The notes beneath the pieces are model-generated. The model did not search any database and had not been told where the DNA came from. It saw nothing but the letters and a program-made list of their open reading frames with translations. This document shows, in pieces, positions 31,968 through 40,195 of a DNA stretch of 43,592 bases. The stretch covers positions 1 through 43,592 of the forward strand of contig USCU01000001.1 of assembly GCA_900553335.1 (NCBI GenBank). The letters are read 5' to 3'. The DNA is from an uncultured Ruminococcus sp. (GTDB lineage Bacteria; Bacillota; Clostridia; Oscillospirales; Ruminococcaceae). The position numbers and the translations under genes were made by a program. How positions within the stretch are numbered: the first letter of the stretch is position 1; each line of letters begins with the position of its first letter.

Positions 31968-32102
31968 ATATTTTTCGTGCTGCTTTTGCACGAAAAATAT
32001 ATTATGATAATAATATGTTTTGCGTGCGTCTTACGCAAACTCGAATATTTATCGACTTTGCAACTCATAACCGCATTTTCGATAATTATCGAGTTTGCAA
32101 CT
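31968..32102. repeat. Repeat-rich strip between RusA and primase genes, candidate phage origin
   Basis: A perfect 13-bp inverted repeat (31968-31980/31988-32000; ATATTTTTCGTGC with a 7-base loop) is followed by repeated TCGA-TTTGCAACT units. The direct copies are at 32051-32065 and 32088-32102 (14 of 15 identical), and an inverted piece GCAAACTCGA lies at 32035-32044. A palindromic CGATAATTATCG lies at 32080-32091. AT-rich DNA and iterons beside the replication primase suggest an origin. A 66-codon frame spans the strip but looks spurious. Confidence 0.5.
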
Positions 32103-32118
32103 AACGAACGCAATAAAA

Positions 32119-34377
32119 TCAATTCGATTTTGCGGCTGCGGTTTTCTTGCCGATTTTACCCTTTGATATATAAAAAATGTCAGAAAATTCATTTACCCAG
32201 CGCCTTATAGTATCGCTTGACTTCGTCGAATAATCGCAAACATCAGATATTTCCACTTCACCATGACTGTTTTTTTCGCTGCTTTCGTAAGCATTTTCAA
32301 GTACATTTTTTCTATCTTCTTTTAGTTCTTCTTTGCTCTTTTTGTTATTGAAATTTTTACTGTAAGGTGAATTTTTACTGTTATATCCGTCCTCAAACTC
32401 CAAATCTTTTAGAGCACCTGAAACGTCCTCCTTATGAACAGGATAGTCAAACCAAAGGTTAATAGGCTCAAACTTAGGGAACTCTCTGAGCGTGCCCTCT
32501 ATTCGCCACGCTGTACGGCTGTGAGCTGCTTTTTTAGCATTGTCAATATCATTTGCCATAAGCTTAAATGACACATTAGAAAGCGTTTTTCGAGCCGTAT
32601 CAAGCATTGTACTAGCCGACAATAGATCGTCCTGTGATAGATTATCAATAGCCTCCTTGTCAAAGCGGCTTATCCAGTCTTTACAAACTGAACAGGTCAG
32701 CTTGTTTTCCTCCTGTTTTTTGAGTGCGTCGGTTATTTCAAGCTCGGATAAGTCAAGCAATGCGTCAGGGTCACGGGCAAATACTCCCGATCCCGAAGCC
32801 CTATCCATTGAACGCTTGCTTCCCTGAGAGCCTTTTGAGTGATGATGGCAGTAGATGACCGCACAGCCAAGCTCTGTACAAACCTTGTCAAACTGATTGC
32901 AGAAATGGGACATCTGATCCGCTGAGTTCTCGTCTCCCGTAATGACCTTGTAAATAGGGTCGATCACTATAGCTATGTAATCTTTTTTGCTTGCACGGCG
33001 TATGAGTTTAGGCGCAAGCTTATCCATCGGTACGCTGTTGCCCCTCAAATTCCAAATGTCTATTTTACCAAGATTATTAGGTTCATAGCCAAGAGCGGCG
33101 TATACGTCCTTAAAACGGTGCAGGCAAGACGCACGGTCAAGCTCAAGATTTACATACATTATTCTGCCCTGCGTACAGTCAAACCCAAGCCATTTCTTAC
33201 CCTCAGCAACCGCACAGCAAAGCTCTATGAGCGCATAGCTTTTTCCTGCCTTAGACGGTCCTGCGATAAGCATTTTATGCCCCTGTCTTAATACGCCGTC
33301 AATAAGCGGCGGCGAAAGCTCAGGTAAATTGTCCCATACATCTGCCATGCTCTCAGGGTCGGGCAGATTGTCGTTAATGCTTTCGATCCAGTCCTTCCAT
33401 TCTAAGAAACTGTCCTTGCCGATGTTTTTATCAACGATATACTGCTTTTTGCCGTTTCTCATTACTCCGGGCATTCGGCTTAAACGTGACGGATTTCTGT
33501 TCTGCTTGTCAATCTCAAGACCGTTTTTTCGGCATACGTTATAGAGGTAATCAACTCTCTTTCGGTATTCGTCATAATTCGGTGCGTCTATCTTGACTAT
33601 TGCGTGTAAGCTCTTACCGCCGCTGTAGACAAGCAATGCAACAGGCAGCTCAAGCTCTCTGATAACGGCATTTTGCTCCTCAAGAGCCATTGTGTCAGAT
33701 TCCACGAGAGCATAACGGTAATCTGTAACGTTTTCGTTTTTTACACCCTTGCCGTCAAGAGGATTAAATCTTATCCAAGCTCCGGCTTCAGGGTTGTAAT
33801 CACCGATTACAGCCCCTATATCTCCGTCGCATTTATTTAACAGTTCAATAAGCTCTCCTGCTGTTCTGTCGTAAGCGCCCTGCGTTGGGAAATGCTTAAC
33901 CTTTCCTTTGTCCTCTTTTTGCCACGTTTCTGTCACATATCCGACATTTTCACTTGCTTCAAACAGCGTTTCAAGATATGTTACAATTTCATTTACAGGC
34001 TCAAAATGTTCAGGCTCGTTAAGCTTTACTCCCTCGCTGCCGCAGCTCGTTACAGCATACTCCTCTTCAACGCTTATCACGCCGTCCCAATCAATCTCAT
34101 AGTACTCCTTTGAGCCTGTTTCAAAGCCGAAATCCTTTGCCATTGAGACTATTGTTCCGGCTGTAACAGGCTGCCCCGAACCGTTAAAGGACTGCCATTT
34201 CTTTTGGCATTCTCCGTCATGGTAACGTGCAAAATCTCTTTTTGACCAGTTGTCCCATTCAGACACCGAATAGCCCTCGTGTTTAAGCGCCATACCTACA
34301 TTAACCCACTCCTGATAATCAAGCCTTGCAGGGTCTATATATTCAAGTGCCTTAAGCAAATCTGTTTTGTTTTCCAT
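32119..34377 (-). CDS. Phage primase-helicase
   Basis: A 752-residue replication protein. Residues 8-80 match PriCT_2 (DYQEWVNVGMALKHEGYSVSEWDNWS ... CQKKWQSF). About 185-310 resembles an archaeo-eukaryotic primase (ALVESDTM near 223-230; SGGKSLHAIVKID at 252-264; NPSRLSRMPGV). Residues 365-560 are an RecA-like/RepA-type helicase with Walker A GPSKAGKS at 373-380, IVIDPIYK (Walker B) and CAVIYCHHHSKG. The end is a DNA-binding-like region. It makes primers and unwinds phage DNA. AAGGAG ribosome binding site. The candidate origin follows directly. Confidence 0.88.
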   Translation of the reverse strand: MENKTDLLKALEYIDPARLDYQEWVNVGMALKHEGYSVSEWDNWSKRDFARYHDGECQKKWQSFNGSGQPVTAGTIVSMAKDFGFETGSKEYYEIDWDGVISVEEEYAVTSCGSEGVKLNEPEHFEPVNEIVTYLETLFEASENVGYVTETWQKEDKGKVKHFPTQGAYDRTAGELIELLNKCDGDIGAVIGDYNPEAGAWIRFNPLDGKGVKNENVTDYRYALVESDTMALEEQNAVIRELELPVALLVYSGGKSLHAIVKIDAPNYDEYRKRVDYLYNVCRKNGLEIDKQNRNPSRLSRMPGVMRNGKKQYIVDKNIGKDSFLEWKDWIESINDNLPDPESMADVWDNLPELSPPLIDGVLRQGHKMLIAGPSKAGKSYALIELCCAVAEGKKWLGFDCTQGRIMYVNLELDRASCLHRFKDVYAALGYEPNNLGKIDIWNLRGNSVPMDKLAPKLIRRASKKDYIAIVIDPIYKVITGDENSADQMSHFCNQFDKVCTELGCAVIYCHHHSKGSQGSKRSMDRASGSGVFARDPDALLDLSELEITDALKKQEENKLTCSVCKDWISRFDKEAIDNLSQDDLLSASTMLDTARKTLSNVSFKLMANDIDNAKKAAHSRTAWRIEGTLREFPKFEPINLWFDYPVHKEDVSGALKDLEFEDGYNSKNSPYSKNFNNKKSKEELKEDRKNVLENAYESSEKNSHGEVEISDVCDYSTKSSDTIRRWVNEFSDIFYISKGKIGKKTAAAKSN

Positions 34378-34381
34378 TTAT

Positions 34382-35962
34382 CTATACTCCTTGATAGGTT
34401 TTAGGGTCTATGTCGTATGGTACTCTCCAATGATTCGCCGCAATGCGGTCAATAAGATTTCTTGCAGTATCAAACTGCCATGAACCGACGTGCTGAAAGC
34501 CCTTTCCCTCTAAAAATCTTATCTGCTTCGGCGTTGTCATACCCTCAGTTCTGCGCTTTGCAAGGCGGTCAAGAATAAGGCTTGCCTTTCCTGCATTGTC
34601 GATCTCATCGGGAAATATACCGTATTTTTCAAGCTGCTGTTTTTGTTTGTCGCTCGGCGGTGACATTTCCCAGCCGAAAGCAGGAACATAAGAGGACAGA
34701 TCCTCAGCCTGTATCGACATCTCATATTGCAGAGGATCAACGAGCTTCCTTTTGCGTGTTCTCATCTCCGAAAGCGTTTTTGCTAATGCCTCTTCACGCT
34801 GTGCAACAACGTCCTCGCTTGCCTTTTGCTCTGCTTCAACAATATCCGTAGGACAAGCTGATTCGGATAAGTTCTCAGTCATTTTCTGCGCTACTTCGGG
34901 ATTTTCACAGATAAGGTGTGCCGGTCTGCAAAGCTCGTGCCGTTCTGTATGCCAAAGAAAATCCAGTAATAAAAGCTCTGTTTTTCCCTCGCAAAGTCTT
35001 GTACCTCGTCCTACCATTTGACAGTAAAGACCTCTGACCTTTGTAGGTCGCAAAACGATAACACAATCAACTGACGGACAATCCCAGCCCTCGGTAAGAA
35101 GCATGGAATTGCAAAGCACATTGTACTTTCCGTTTTCAAAATCACTTAGTACCTTTGCACGATCAACGCTGTTTCCGTTTACCTCAGCCGCTTTAAAACC
35201 TTTGGCGTTTAATATTGCGGCGAATTTTTGAGATGTCTTTACGAGCGGTAAAAATACTACCGTCTTACGGTCAGCGCAGTATTTGAGCATTTCATCGGCA
35301 ATCTGTAAAAGATACGGGTCAAGTGCTGTGTCAATGTCGCTTGCCTTAAAATCTCCTGCCTGTGTTGATACGCCTGTCAGGTCAAGCTTAAGAGGGATAG
35401 TCTGAGCCTTGATAGGAGACAAATACCCCTCTTTTATCGCTTTCGGCAAGGTGTATTCATACGCCAAGCTGTCAAAGACCTGTCCTAAGTTTTTCATATC
35501 GCCCCTGTCGGGCGTTGCGGTTACGCCTAAGACCTTTGAATCATCAAAGTGGTTAAGTACATTCTGATAGCTGTCGGATATGGAATGATGAGCCTCGTCA
35601 ATAATTATTGTGTCAAAATAGTCCTCTGAGAACTGTGAAAGCCGTTTTTGCCGCATAAGCGTTTGAACTGAGCCGACTACAACTCTGTACCATGAATTTA
35701 GGCAGCTTTCTTCTGCTTTTTCGACCGCACAGCCCAAGCCTGTTACTTTCATGATTTTATCTGCGGCTTGATTTAAAAGCTCTCCTCTGTGTGCAAGAAC
35801 GAGAACCCTCTCGCCCCTTCTTACACACTCTTCTACTATTTTTGCAAAAACGATCGTCTTTCCGCAGCCTGTCGGTAAAACAAGTAATGTTTTACTGTTG
35901 CCCTCGTCCCATTCCTTGAAAACGGCTTCTTTTGCTTCTGTTTGATATGGTCTAAGTTCCAT
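34382..35962 (-). CDS. DEAH-box helicase (ResIII type)
   Basis: A 526-residue superfamily 2 helicase. The Q-like motif RPYQTEA is at 4-10, Walker A PTGCGKT at 30-36, the DEAH box IIDEAHHS near 121-128, SVTATPDRGD (motif III), then motifs V/VI in the second RecA domain (VNGNSVDRAKVL..FENGKYNVLCNSMLLTEGWDCPSV and QMVGRGTRL). It probably helps replication or recombination. The C-terminal 130 residues are an unrecognised helical domain. The GGGAGCG ribosome binding site has an eight-base gap. Confidence 0.9.
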   Translation of the reverse strand: MELRPYQTEAKEAVFKEWDEGNSKTLLVLPTGCGKTIVFAKIVEECVRRGERVLVLAHRGELLNQAADKIMKVTGLGCAVEKAEESCLNSWYRVVVGSVQTLMRQKRLSQFSEDYFDTIIIDEAHHSISDSYQNVLNHFDDSKVLGVTATPDRGDMKNLGQVFDSLAYEYTLPKAIKEGYLSPIKAQTIPLKLDLTGVSTQAGDFKASDIDTALDPYLLQIADEMLKYCADRKTVVFLPLVKTSQKFAAILNAKGFKAAEVNGNSVDRAKVLSDFENGKYNVLCNSMLLTEGWDCPSVDCVIVLRPTKVRGLYCQMVGRGTRLCEGKTELLLLDFLWHTERHELCRPAHLICENPEVAQKMTENLSESACPTDIVEAEQKASEDVVAQREEALAKTLSEMRTRKRKLVDPLQYEMSIQAEDLSSYVPAFGWEMSPPSDKQKQQLEKYGIFPDEIDNAGKASLILDRLAKRRTEGMTTPKQIRFLEGKGFQHVGSWQFDTARNLIDRIAANHWRVPYDIDPKTYQGV

Positions 35963-35964
35963 GA

Positions 35965-36465
35965 TTAAAACGCTCCCGGCGTCCAGCCTCCGCTTGCAGG
36001 CTGTGTTTTAGGCTGCGGCGTATTAGGCTCAACGGTCGTAACATTTTCGTCATACGCATAAAACTTCTTGATTCTGTTTGACTTGCGCTGATCGCCGTTT
36101 TTGTTCGTGTATTCGTTTATGTACACATGGCATTTTCCTCTTGCGCCTGTAACCTCCTGCCATTTCATCTTTAACGGCTCGCCGTGCTTCTTAAGTCCAA
36201 GACTTAAGAACAGCTGCGACAGTTTCCATTCCATTTTGGAGTTAAGGAAGAAGTTTTCTGTAATGTCTACAGAATCATCTTTGCCCCAAACCGTAAACGT
36301 GACCTTTGCCATATTGCAGGGAGGCATTTTTGCGCTTCCCTCAAATCTTGCTCTTTCAAACTTAGAAACGGTAAATTTATAGTCGCCCTCCGGCAAAAGT
36401 GTAAATTCCGCTTCTTCCGCTGAGATCTCATCGTCCCAGCCTATTTCTCTGATTTCTTCATTCAT
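35965..36465 (-). CDS. DUF669 single-stranded DNA-binding-like protein
   Basis: A 166-residue protein. The pattern EFTLLPEGDYKFTVSKFERARFEGS ... PCNMAKVTFTVWGKDDSVDITENFFLNSKMEWKLSQLFLSLG matches DUF669, found in phage replication-recombination clusters near Sak-type ATPases. An ssDNA-binding role is the usual proposal. The glycine-proline C-terminal tail (PKTQPASGGWTPGAF) resembles the flexible tail of SSB proteins. Confidence 0.82.
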   Translation of the reverse strand: MNEEIREIGWDDEISAEEAEFTLLPEGDYKFTVSKFERARFEGSAKMPPCNMAKVTFTVWGKDDSVDITENFFLNSKMEWKLSQLFLSLGLKKHGEPLKMKWQEVTGARGKCHVYINEYTNKNGDQRKSNRIKKFYAYDENVTTVEPNTPQPKTQPASGGWTPGAF

Positions 36466-36489
36466 GTGTTTTTCTTTCCTTTCTTAAAC

Positions 36490-37536
36490 TTAAAACGGTA
36501 ATTTTTTATTTTCCTTGATCATGGCGTGAACCTGCTCCCATGCACCTATCAATACGCCATTGATAAAATCAGGTGGATAATTGGCAATAGGTGTGTTTTC
36601 GGGGAAATACCCTTTAAGCGAAACTGCGAGCTGTATATCGCTTTCGCTTACGTTATTGGCTTCCATAAGATCAACCAATGCCTTTGGTATTCCGTCGGGA
36701 ATGACGGGATTTTCATCGGGTATTTTTCCGTCAGCCGTTAGAATTTCCTCAGTCTGCGATAAGTCGATTTGAACTCTTGGTTCTTCTTTCGGCTTTTTCG
36801 TACTTCCGATAGGTTCAATGATATGTTTAATCTGACTGTATTCAAATGGGATTTCCTCCGGCAATCCGTCACGGTTCTTAGCGTCCCAACAGGGGTGGTG
36901 CTGAGTGTACATTATTCTCTGTCCGCCCTGTGCCTTAAACTTCTTGCCCTCTTTGTCGGTCGCTACGGCAAATGTTTTGTAGTTTGCGAAAAGCACCATA
37001 TCAGCCCACTCCTTGACGAGAGGCGAGATCTGAGAGCCTGTTTTCTTGCCGAGTTTTAGCTCCCAACGGTCATATTCTCCGATCTCGTCGGGCTGTGAAA
37101 ACTTTCTGAGCTGTGCATGAGCGGTAAGTACGACGTTGATACCCTTTTCAATAAGCTCCTCCAAGCTGTTTAAGAACCGTCCGAACTCTTCCTTTTCGTA
37201 AACATAGCCGTTGCCGTATCCGAAATCTTCAATACCCTTTTTCTGATGCCGCGAACAAAGATCGTCTATGCAAAGTTGTTCCGCCCAATCGATAGTATCG
37301 ATCACAAGCGTTTTGCATACTGAGGGATTTTGCTTAACATGGTTTATCTGATTGTTAAGCATTGACCAGCTTGTAGGCTTATCAAACCTTGCAACGTCAA
37401 GTTTTTTTGTGCTGCCCTCTGTGTCAACAAACAGAGGTTCGGGAAACTGAGCGGCAAAAGTTGATTTTCCGATGCCCTCAGGACCGTAGATAACCACTTT
37501 TTGAGCGGTGTGTACTTTTCCTTTTGTAATATTCAT
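36490..37536 (-). CDS. Sak4-like RecA-fold ATPase
   Basis: A 348-residue protein. The N-terminal part has Walker A GPEGIGKS at 18-25, VDTEGSTKKLDVARF, then Walker B-type VIDTIDWAEQLCIDD. The QREQHARFL-like HAQLRKFSQPDEIGEYDRWELKLGKK section follows, as in phage AAA_24/Sak4 annealing ATPases. A proline- and acid-rich C-terminal third is unlike the core family and may bind SSB-type proteins. It sits between the DUF669 protein and the SbcC-like ATPase. Confidence 0.82.
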   Translation of the reverse strand: MNITKGKVHTAQKVVIYGPEGIGKSTFAAQFPEPLFVDTEGSTKKLDVARFDKPTSWSMLNNQINHVKQNPSVCKTLVIDTIDWAEQLCIDDLCSRHQKKGIEDFGYGNGYVYEKEEFGRFLNSLEELIEKGINVVLTAHAQLRKFSQPDEIGEYDRWELKLGKKTGSQISPLVKEWADMVLFANYKTFAVATDKEGKKFKAQGGQRIMYTQHHPCWDAKNRDGLPEEIPFEYSQIKHIIEPIGSTKKPKEEPRVQIDLSQTEEILTADGKIPDENPVIPDGIPKALVDLMEANNVSESDIQLAVSLKGYFPENTPIANYPPDFINGVLIGAWEQVHAMIKENKKLPF

Positions 37537-38796
37537 TTAAAATGTACCTGCCTTCCATTCTTTTTTATTTTCTTCTTCCGCAAGAACTTGTCCGTCCTCG
37601 ATAATGATAGAACATTCATTACCTGTTGAAACTCTTGTTGCTATTGCCTGAAGTCCTTGCCCTTCGAGCCAGTTCCCGAACTCTGAAAGAGTATCGGTAT
37701 CCATTTGCTCAAGCTTGTCAAGCAATACAAATCCGCATTTTGGATTTAGCCTGCGTACTATAGCTGTTGCTACTTTAAGCTGTTCAGAGCTGCTCATGTT
37801 ATCCCACTTAAAGCCGTTGTAGATAAGCTCGCCGTCCTCAACTGAAAGCCCCTGAAGCGGCAAATCAGCGCCGTTTAGGAGTTCTGTTTTCTGCTTCCGT
37901 ATATTTTCAATCTTGACAGTAAATTCATCGTACTGCTGGCGGTAACCCTTAGCGTCCTCTTCAGCTTTTTCCTTGTCGAGATTAGCTCTTATCTTTGCAT
38001 TAAGACTTTCTATCTCCGTAATGCTTTTTTCGATTTCTGCTGTGCTTTCGTCAACAAGGTTTTCCGCAGATTTTTGAGCAATCAAAGCGTTTTCTTGTGC
38101 TTTTTTAAGCCTTGCTTCGGCTTCCAAAAAGGCTTTTTTAGCTTCATCAAGCTCACGGTCATACATATCACGTTTTTCTCTCTTGCGCCTATTCTCGCCG
38201 TTTTTTGCAAGTATTTCCTGCTGTTTAAGTATCAGATCTGTAACAGACACTAGCTCTTTAGGCACGCCATCATACTCCTGCATTTCACGGGCAAACTTCT
38301 CCTTTTGATCAGCAATTACACCGATTGCATGACGCTGATTATATAGAGTCTGCTCCTGTGTCTCAAGGCTATACAGAACATCACCGACGCCAATTATTTT
38401 TAAAAGCGTAGCTGCTTTTTCCTTATTTGACTGCTGCATGAACTTAGGCAGATCAAGCGCAAACTGTTCAACAAACTCATTTAAAAGCTGCTGACCGCCT
38501 TTATTGCCGTTTGGGTCAATAACCTTAAGAGAGCTGTTCTTGCCTTTGCGTTCGACTACAAGACCGTTTGAGAGAGTTATATGTAACGACGGCGGAATGC
38601 ATGAACCCTCACGCTCAGGCGCTGACGGTTTGAATTTATCGCCGCCCAAAGCCCATGCAATGCTGTCAAGCACAGAGGTTTTGCCCTGAGCGTTTTTACC
38701 GCCGATCACAGTCAAACCGTTTTGCGACGGCTCAAGCTTCACCGCTTTTATTCGTTTTACGTTTTCAATCTCCAAGCTGTTTATTTTTACGCTCAT
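37537..38796 (-). CDS. SbcC/RecF-like AAA ATPase
   Basis: A 419-residue DNA-metabolism ATPase of the Rad50/SbcC type (AAA_23). Walker A GGKNAQGKT at 32-40, a coiled-coil arm (about 160-310, EIEKSITEIESLNAKIRANLDK), then a signature-like MSSSEQLKVATAIVRRL and Walker B FVLLDKLEQMD, where the usual acidic partner is shifted. It probably works with the nearby Sak4-like protein in recombination. The start and stop overlap neighbours (ATGA). Confidence 0.85.
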   Translation of the reverse strand: MSVKINSLEIENVKRIKAVKLEPSQNGLTVIGGKNAQGKTSVLDSIAWALGGDKFKPSAPEREGSCIPPSLHITLSNGLVVERKGKNSSLKVIDPNGNKGGQQLLNEFVEQFALDLPKFMQQSNKEKAATLLKIIGVGDVLYSLETQEQTLYNQRHAIGVIADQKEKFAREMQEYDGVPKELVSVTDLILKQQEILAKNGENRRKREKRDMYDRELDEAKKAFLEAEARLKKAQENALIAQKSAENLVDESTAEIEKSITEIESLNAKIRANLDKEKAEEDAKGYRQQYDEFTVKIENIRKQKTELLNGADLPLQGLSVEDGELIYNGFKWDNMSSSEQLKVATAIVRRLNPKCGFVLLDKLEQMDTDTLSEFGNWLEGQGLQAIATRVSTGNECSIIIEDGQVLAEEENKKEWKAGTF

Positions 38797-39308
38797 TGAG
38801 ATACCTCTTTGCTATTAATAAGTAAAGTTTTTATTGAAAAGCAATAGTCTAATGCTATATCAAAGAAAGCTTGTATCCTTCCAAACTCAACTATTAATGC
38901 TTCCGCAGCTTTGTCGGCAGATGATATTTTTTCTGTCTTTGCTTCTGGCGGTGTATTAAGTATGCGAATCGCTTTGGCAAAATTATTAAAATTAATGTTG
39001 TAGTTAAAATAATCTTCAGAAAGGTCGTTTAAGATCACTTTAAGCTTATCTAGCTTTTCATCTACAGAGCCAACTACGTCATTCAATTTTAAATACTTAT
39101 CTTGGTAGTCAACTTTCTCTTGACATTTTTTTAATTCTGCTGTATCATTGTTATTAGGATAATTTTCTTCTGAGCTTGTATCGTTTGCTGACGGTGCAGG
39201 CTCTTTTTTTAGTACTCTAAAAGCTACTTTAAGAGCTTCTTCGCTTATCTGTTCTCCGTCTTTCTCTAGTACTCTTTCTAACTCTTTGGTCGCTTCTTCT
39301 ATTGTCAT
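38793..39308 (-). CDS. Early phage protein, unknown
   Basis: A 171-residue, mainly helical and acidic protein. The N-terminus (MTIEEATKELERVLEKDGEQISEEALKVAFRVLK) looks like a small helical domain; a disordered spacer (APSANDTSSEENYPNNND) follows, then a helical half with a final amphipathic segment FFDIALDYCFSIKTLLI. No recognised motif. The ribosome binding site AGGAGG lies at a good distance. It overlaps the SbcC-like gene by four bases, so translation is coupled. Confidence 0.6.
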   Translation of the reverse strand: MTIEEATKELERVLEKDGEQISEEALKVAFRVLKKEPAPSANDTSSEENYPNNNDTAELKKCQEKVDYQDKYLKLNDVVGSVDEKLDKLKVILNDLSEDYFNYNINFNNFAKAIRILNTPPEAKTEKISSADKAAEALIVEFGRIQAFFDIALDYCFSIKTLLINSKEVSQ

Positions 39309-39310
39309 TT

Positions 39311-39463
39311 TTACCTCCTATGTAACTTGTCCTCAATTTTGATGCCAAAATAATCCGCCCAACGTATCAACACCTGCGGACATATTATCCACATTGTTGC
39401 GCCGATACTGTAGATCAATATCAGGACTAATCCTATTACTGCTATTGCTTCTCGTGTGGTCAT
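39311..39463 (-). CDS. Small membrane protein, 50 residues
   Basis: A frame starting ATG at 39463 with GGAGG eight bases upstream: MTTREAIAVIGLVLILIYSI then GATMWIICPQVLIRWADYFG and a basic end (KIEDKLHRR). One strong transmembrane helix (about 6-28). Its start overlaps the stop of the excisionase-like gene (ATGA), and its stop lies in the ribosome binding site of the next gene, so it is embedded in the operon. Function unknown; possibly superinfection-related. Confidence 0.65.
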   Translation of the reverse strand: MTTREAIAVIGLVLILIYSIGATMWIICPQVLIRWADYFGIKIEDKLHRR

Positions 39464-39684
39464 AGTGTCGCCTCCTTAACTCCTTCAAAGAAATTGATAA
39501 ACGCTTTCTTTGGTATTTTTGTTCTCGTCCCGATTACTACAACGGGAAATCCTAACTTTGCAGGATCAGCTCTCGCTTGCAACGTAATATTATACGGATC
39601 ACAGCTTAAAAATCCGCTGACATCTCTCGGAGCAAGGAACTCCTTATCCATATTTTTGATTTCTTCTAGTGTTGTTTTTGGCAT
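39460..39684 (-). CDS. Excisionase/MerR-like small DNA-binding protein
   Basis: A 74-residue protein (FLAPRDVSGFLSCDPYNITLQARADPAKLGFPVVVIGTRTKIPKKAFINF) with the winged-helix outline of excisionases and other small phage regulators: L-x2-x-D-V-x-x-x-L ... P ... GxRTKIPKxAF. It may direct excision or early transcription. The start at 39684 follows GAGGTG. It is the second gene of the leftward early operon. Confidence 0.72.
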   Translation of the reverse strand: MPKTTLEEIKNMDKEFLAPRDVSGFLSCDPYNITLQARADPAKLGFPVVVIGTRTKIPKKAFINFFEGVKEATL

Positions 39685-39757
39685 TTTTTTCACCTCTTTT
39701 CTTGCTGTACGTTTTTTTGGACTAATTGCTATTGACAAAAATCAAATAAAGTGTATA

Positions 39758-39955
39758 CTATATTTCTATAGACAATACTTTTGCAATACACTGTGCTACA
39801 TTATCGGATTCTCTGCTTCCGTTCATAAACGCTTTGATTGTGCCAATCTTATAACCAGTAGCTTTAGCTAAATCTGCATATTTCCATTTTTTTATGGATA
39901 ATTGCTTCTTCACTTCAGCTATGAATAATTTGTAAACAATAAGTAACACCCCCAT
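39758..39955 (-). CDS. Cro-like helix-turn-helix protein
   Basis: A 65-residue protein from ATG at 39955: a single helix-turn-helix fold (AEVKKQLSIKKWKYADLAKATGYKIGTIKAFMNGSRESDNVAQCIAKVLSIEI). It is the first gene of the leftward operon opposite the repressor, in the place of a Cro protein. The start is uncertain: no good ribosome binding site precedes the ATG, and the GGGGGTG inside it would fit an unusual downstream start. It is transcribed from the promoter at 40110-40138. Confidence 0.7.
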   Translation of the reverse strand: MGVLLIVYKLFIAEVKKQLSIKKWKYADLAKATGYKIGTIKAFMNGSRESDNVAQCIAKVLSIEI

Positions 39956-39972
39956 TTTTTTCAAAGAATATG

Positions 39973-40001
39973 TTGACAAAAGTTCACAAAAGATGTATTA
40001 T
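39973..40001 (+). promoter_or_regulatory. Rightward switch promoter with half of a 14-bp inverted pair
   Basis: TTGACA (39973-39978), 17 bases, TATTAT (39996-40001). It points at the repressor gene at 40196 with a leader of about 190 bases. GACAAAAGTTCACA (39975-39988) overlaps its -35 box; the exact inverse is at 40086-40099. Confidence 0.6.
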
Positions 40002-40085
40002 AAAAGCACAAATCCAAATAATGTGCATTTTAATTAAACTTTTGAAAACCCCCATTTTCATAAGCTTCTTTTATTATTCTCGAAA

Positions 40086-40161
40086 TGTGAACTTTTGTCT
40101 ACAAACAACATTATAGTTTATATTTTGAGAATTGTCAATAGTTAAATGCATATTTTGAGAA
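40086..40161 (-). promoter_or_regulatory. Leftward switch promoter and operator repeats
   Basis: On the minus strand TTGACA (40138-40133), 17 bases, TATAAT (40115-40110): a near-perfect promoter for the Cro-like operon. TGTGAACTTTTGTC (40086-40099) lies just downstream. ATATTTTGAGAA occurs at 40120-40131 (between the boxes) and again at 40150-40161, 30 bp apart on the same face of the helix, likely repressor sites. Confidence 0.65.
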
Positions 40162-40195
40162 CTTTGTTACTTTTCACAAATCGGAGGTCTATATA

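Noticed and set aside
31922..32122. A 66-codon frame spanning the strip between primase and RusA
   Set aside because: It overlaps both neighbours neatly, but starts with TTG without a ribosome binding site, crosses the repeats and has an odd isoleucine run; treated as a repeat strip.
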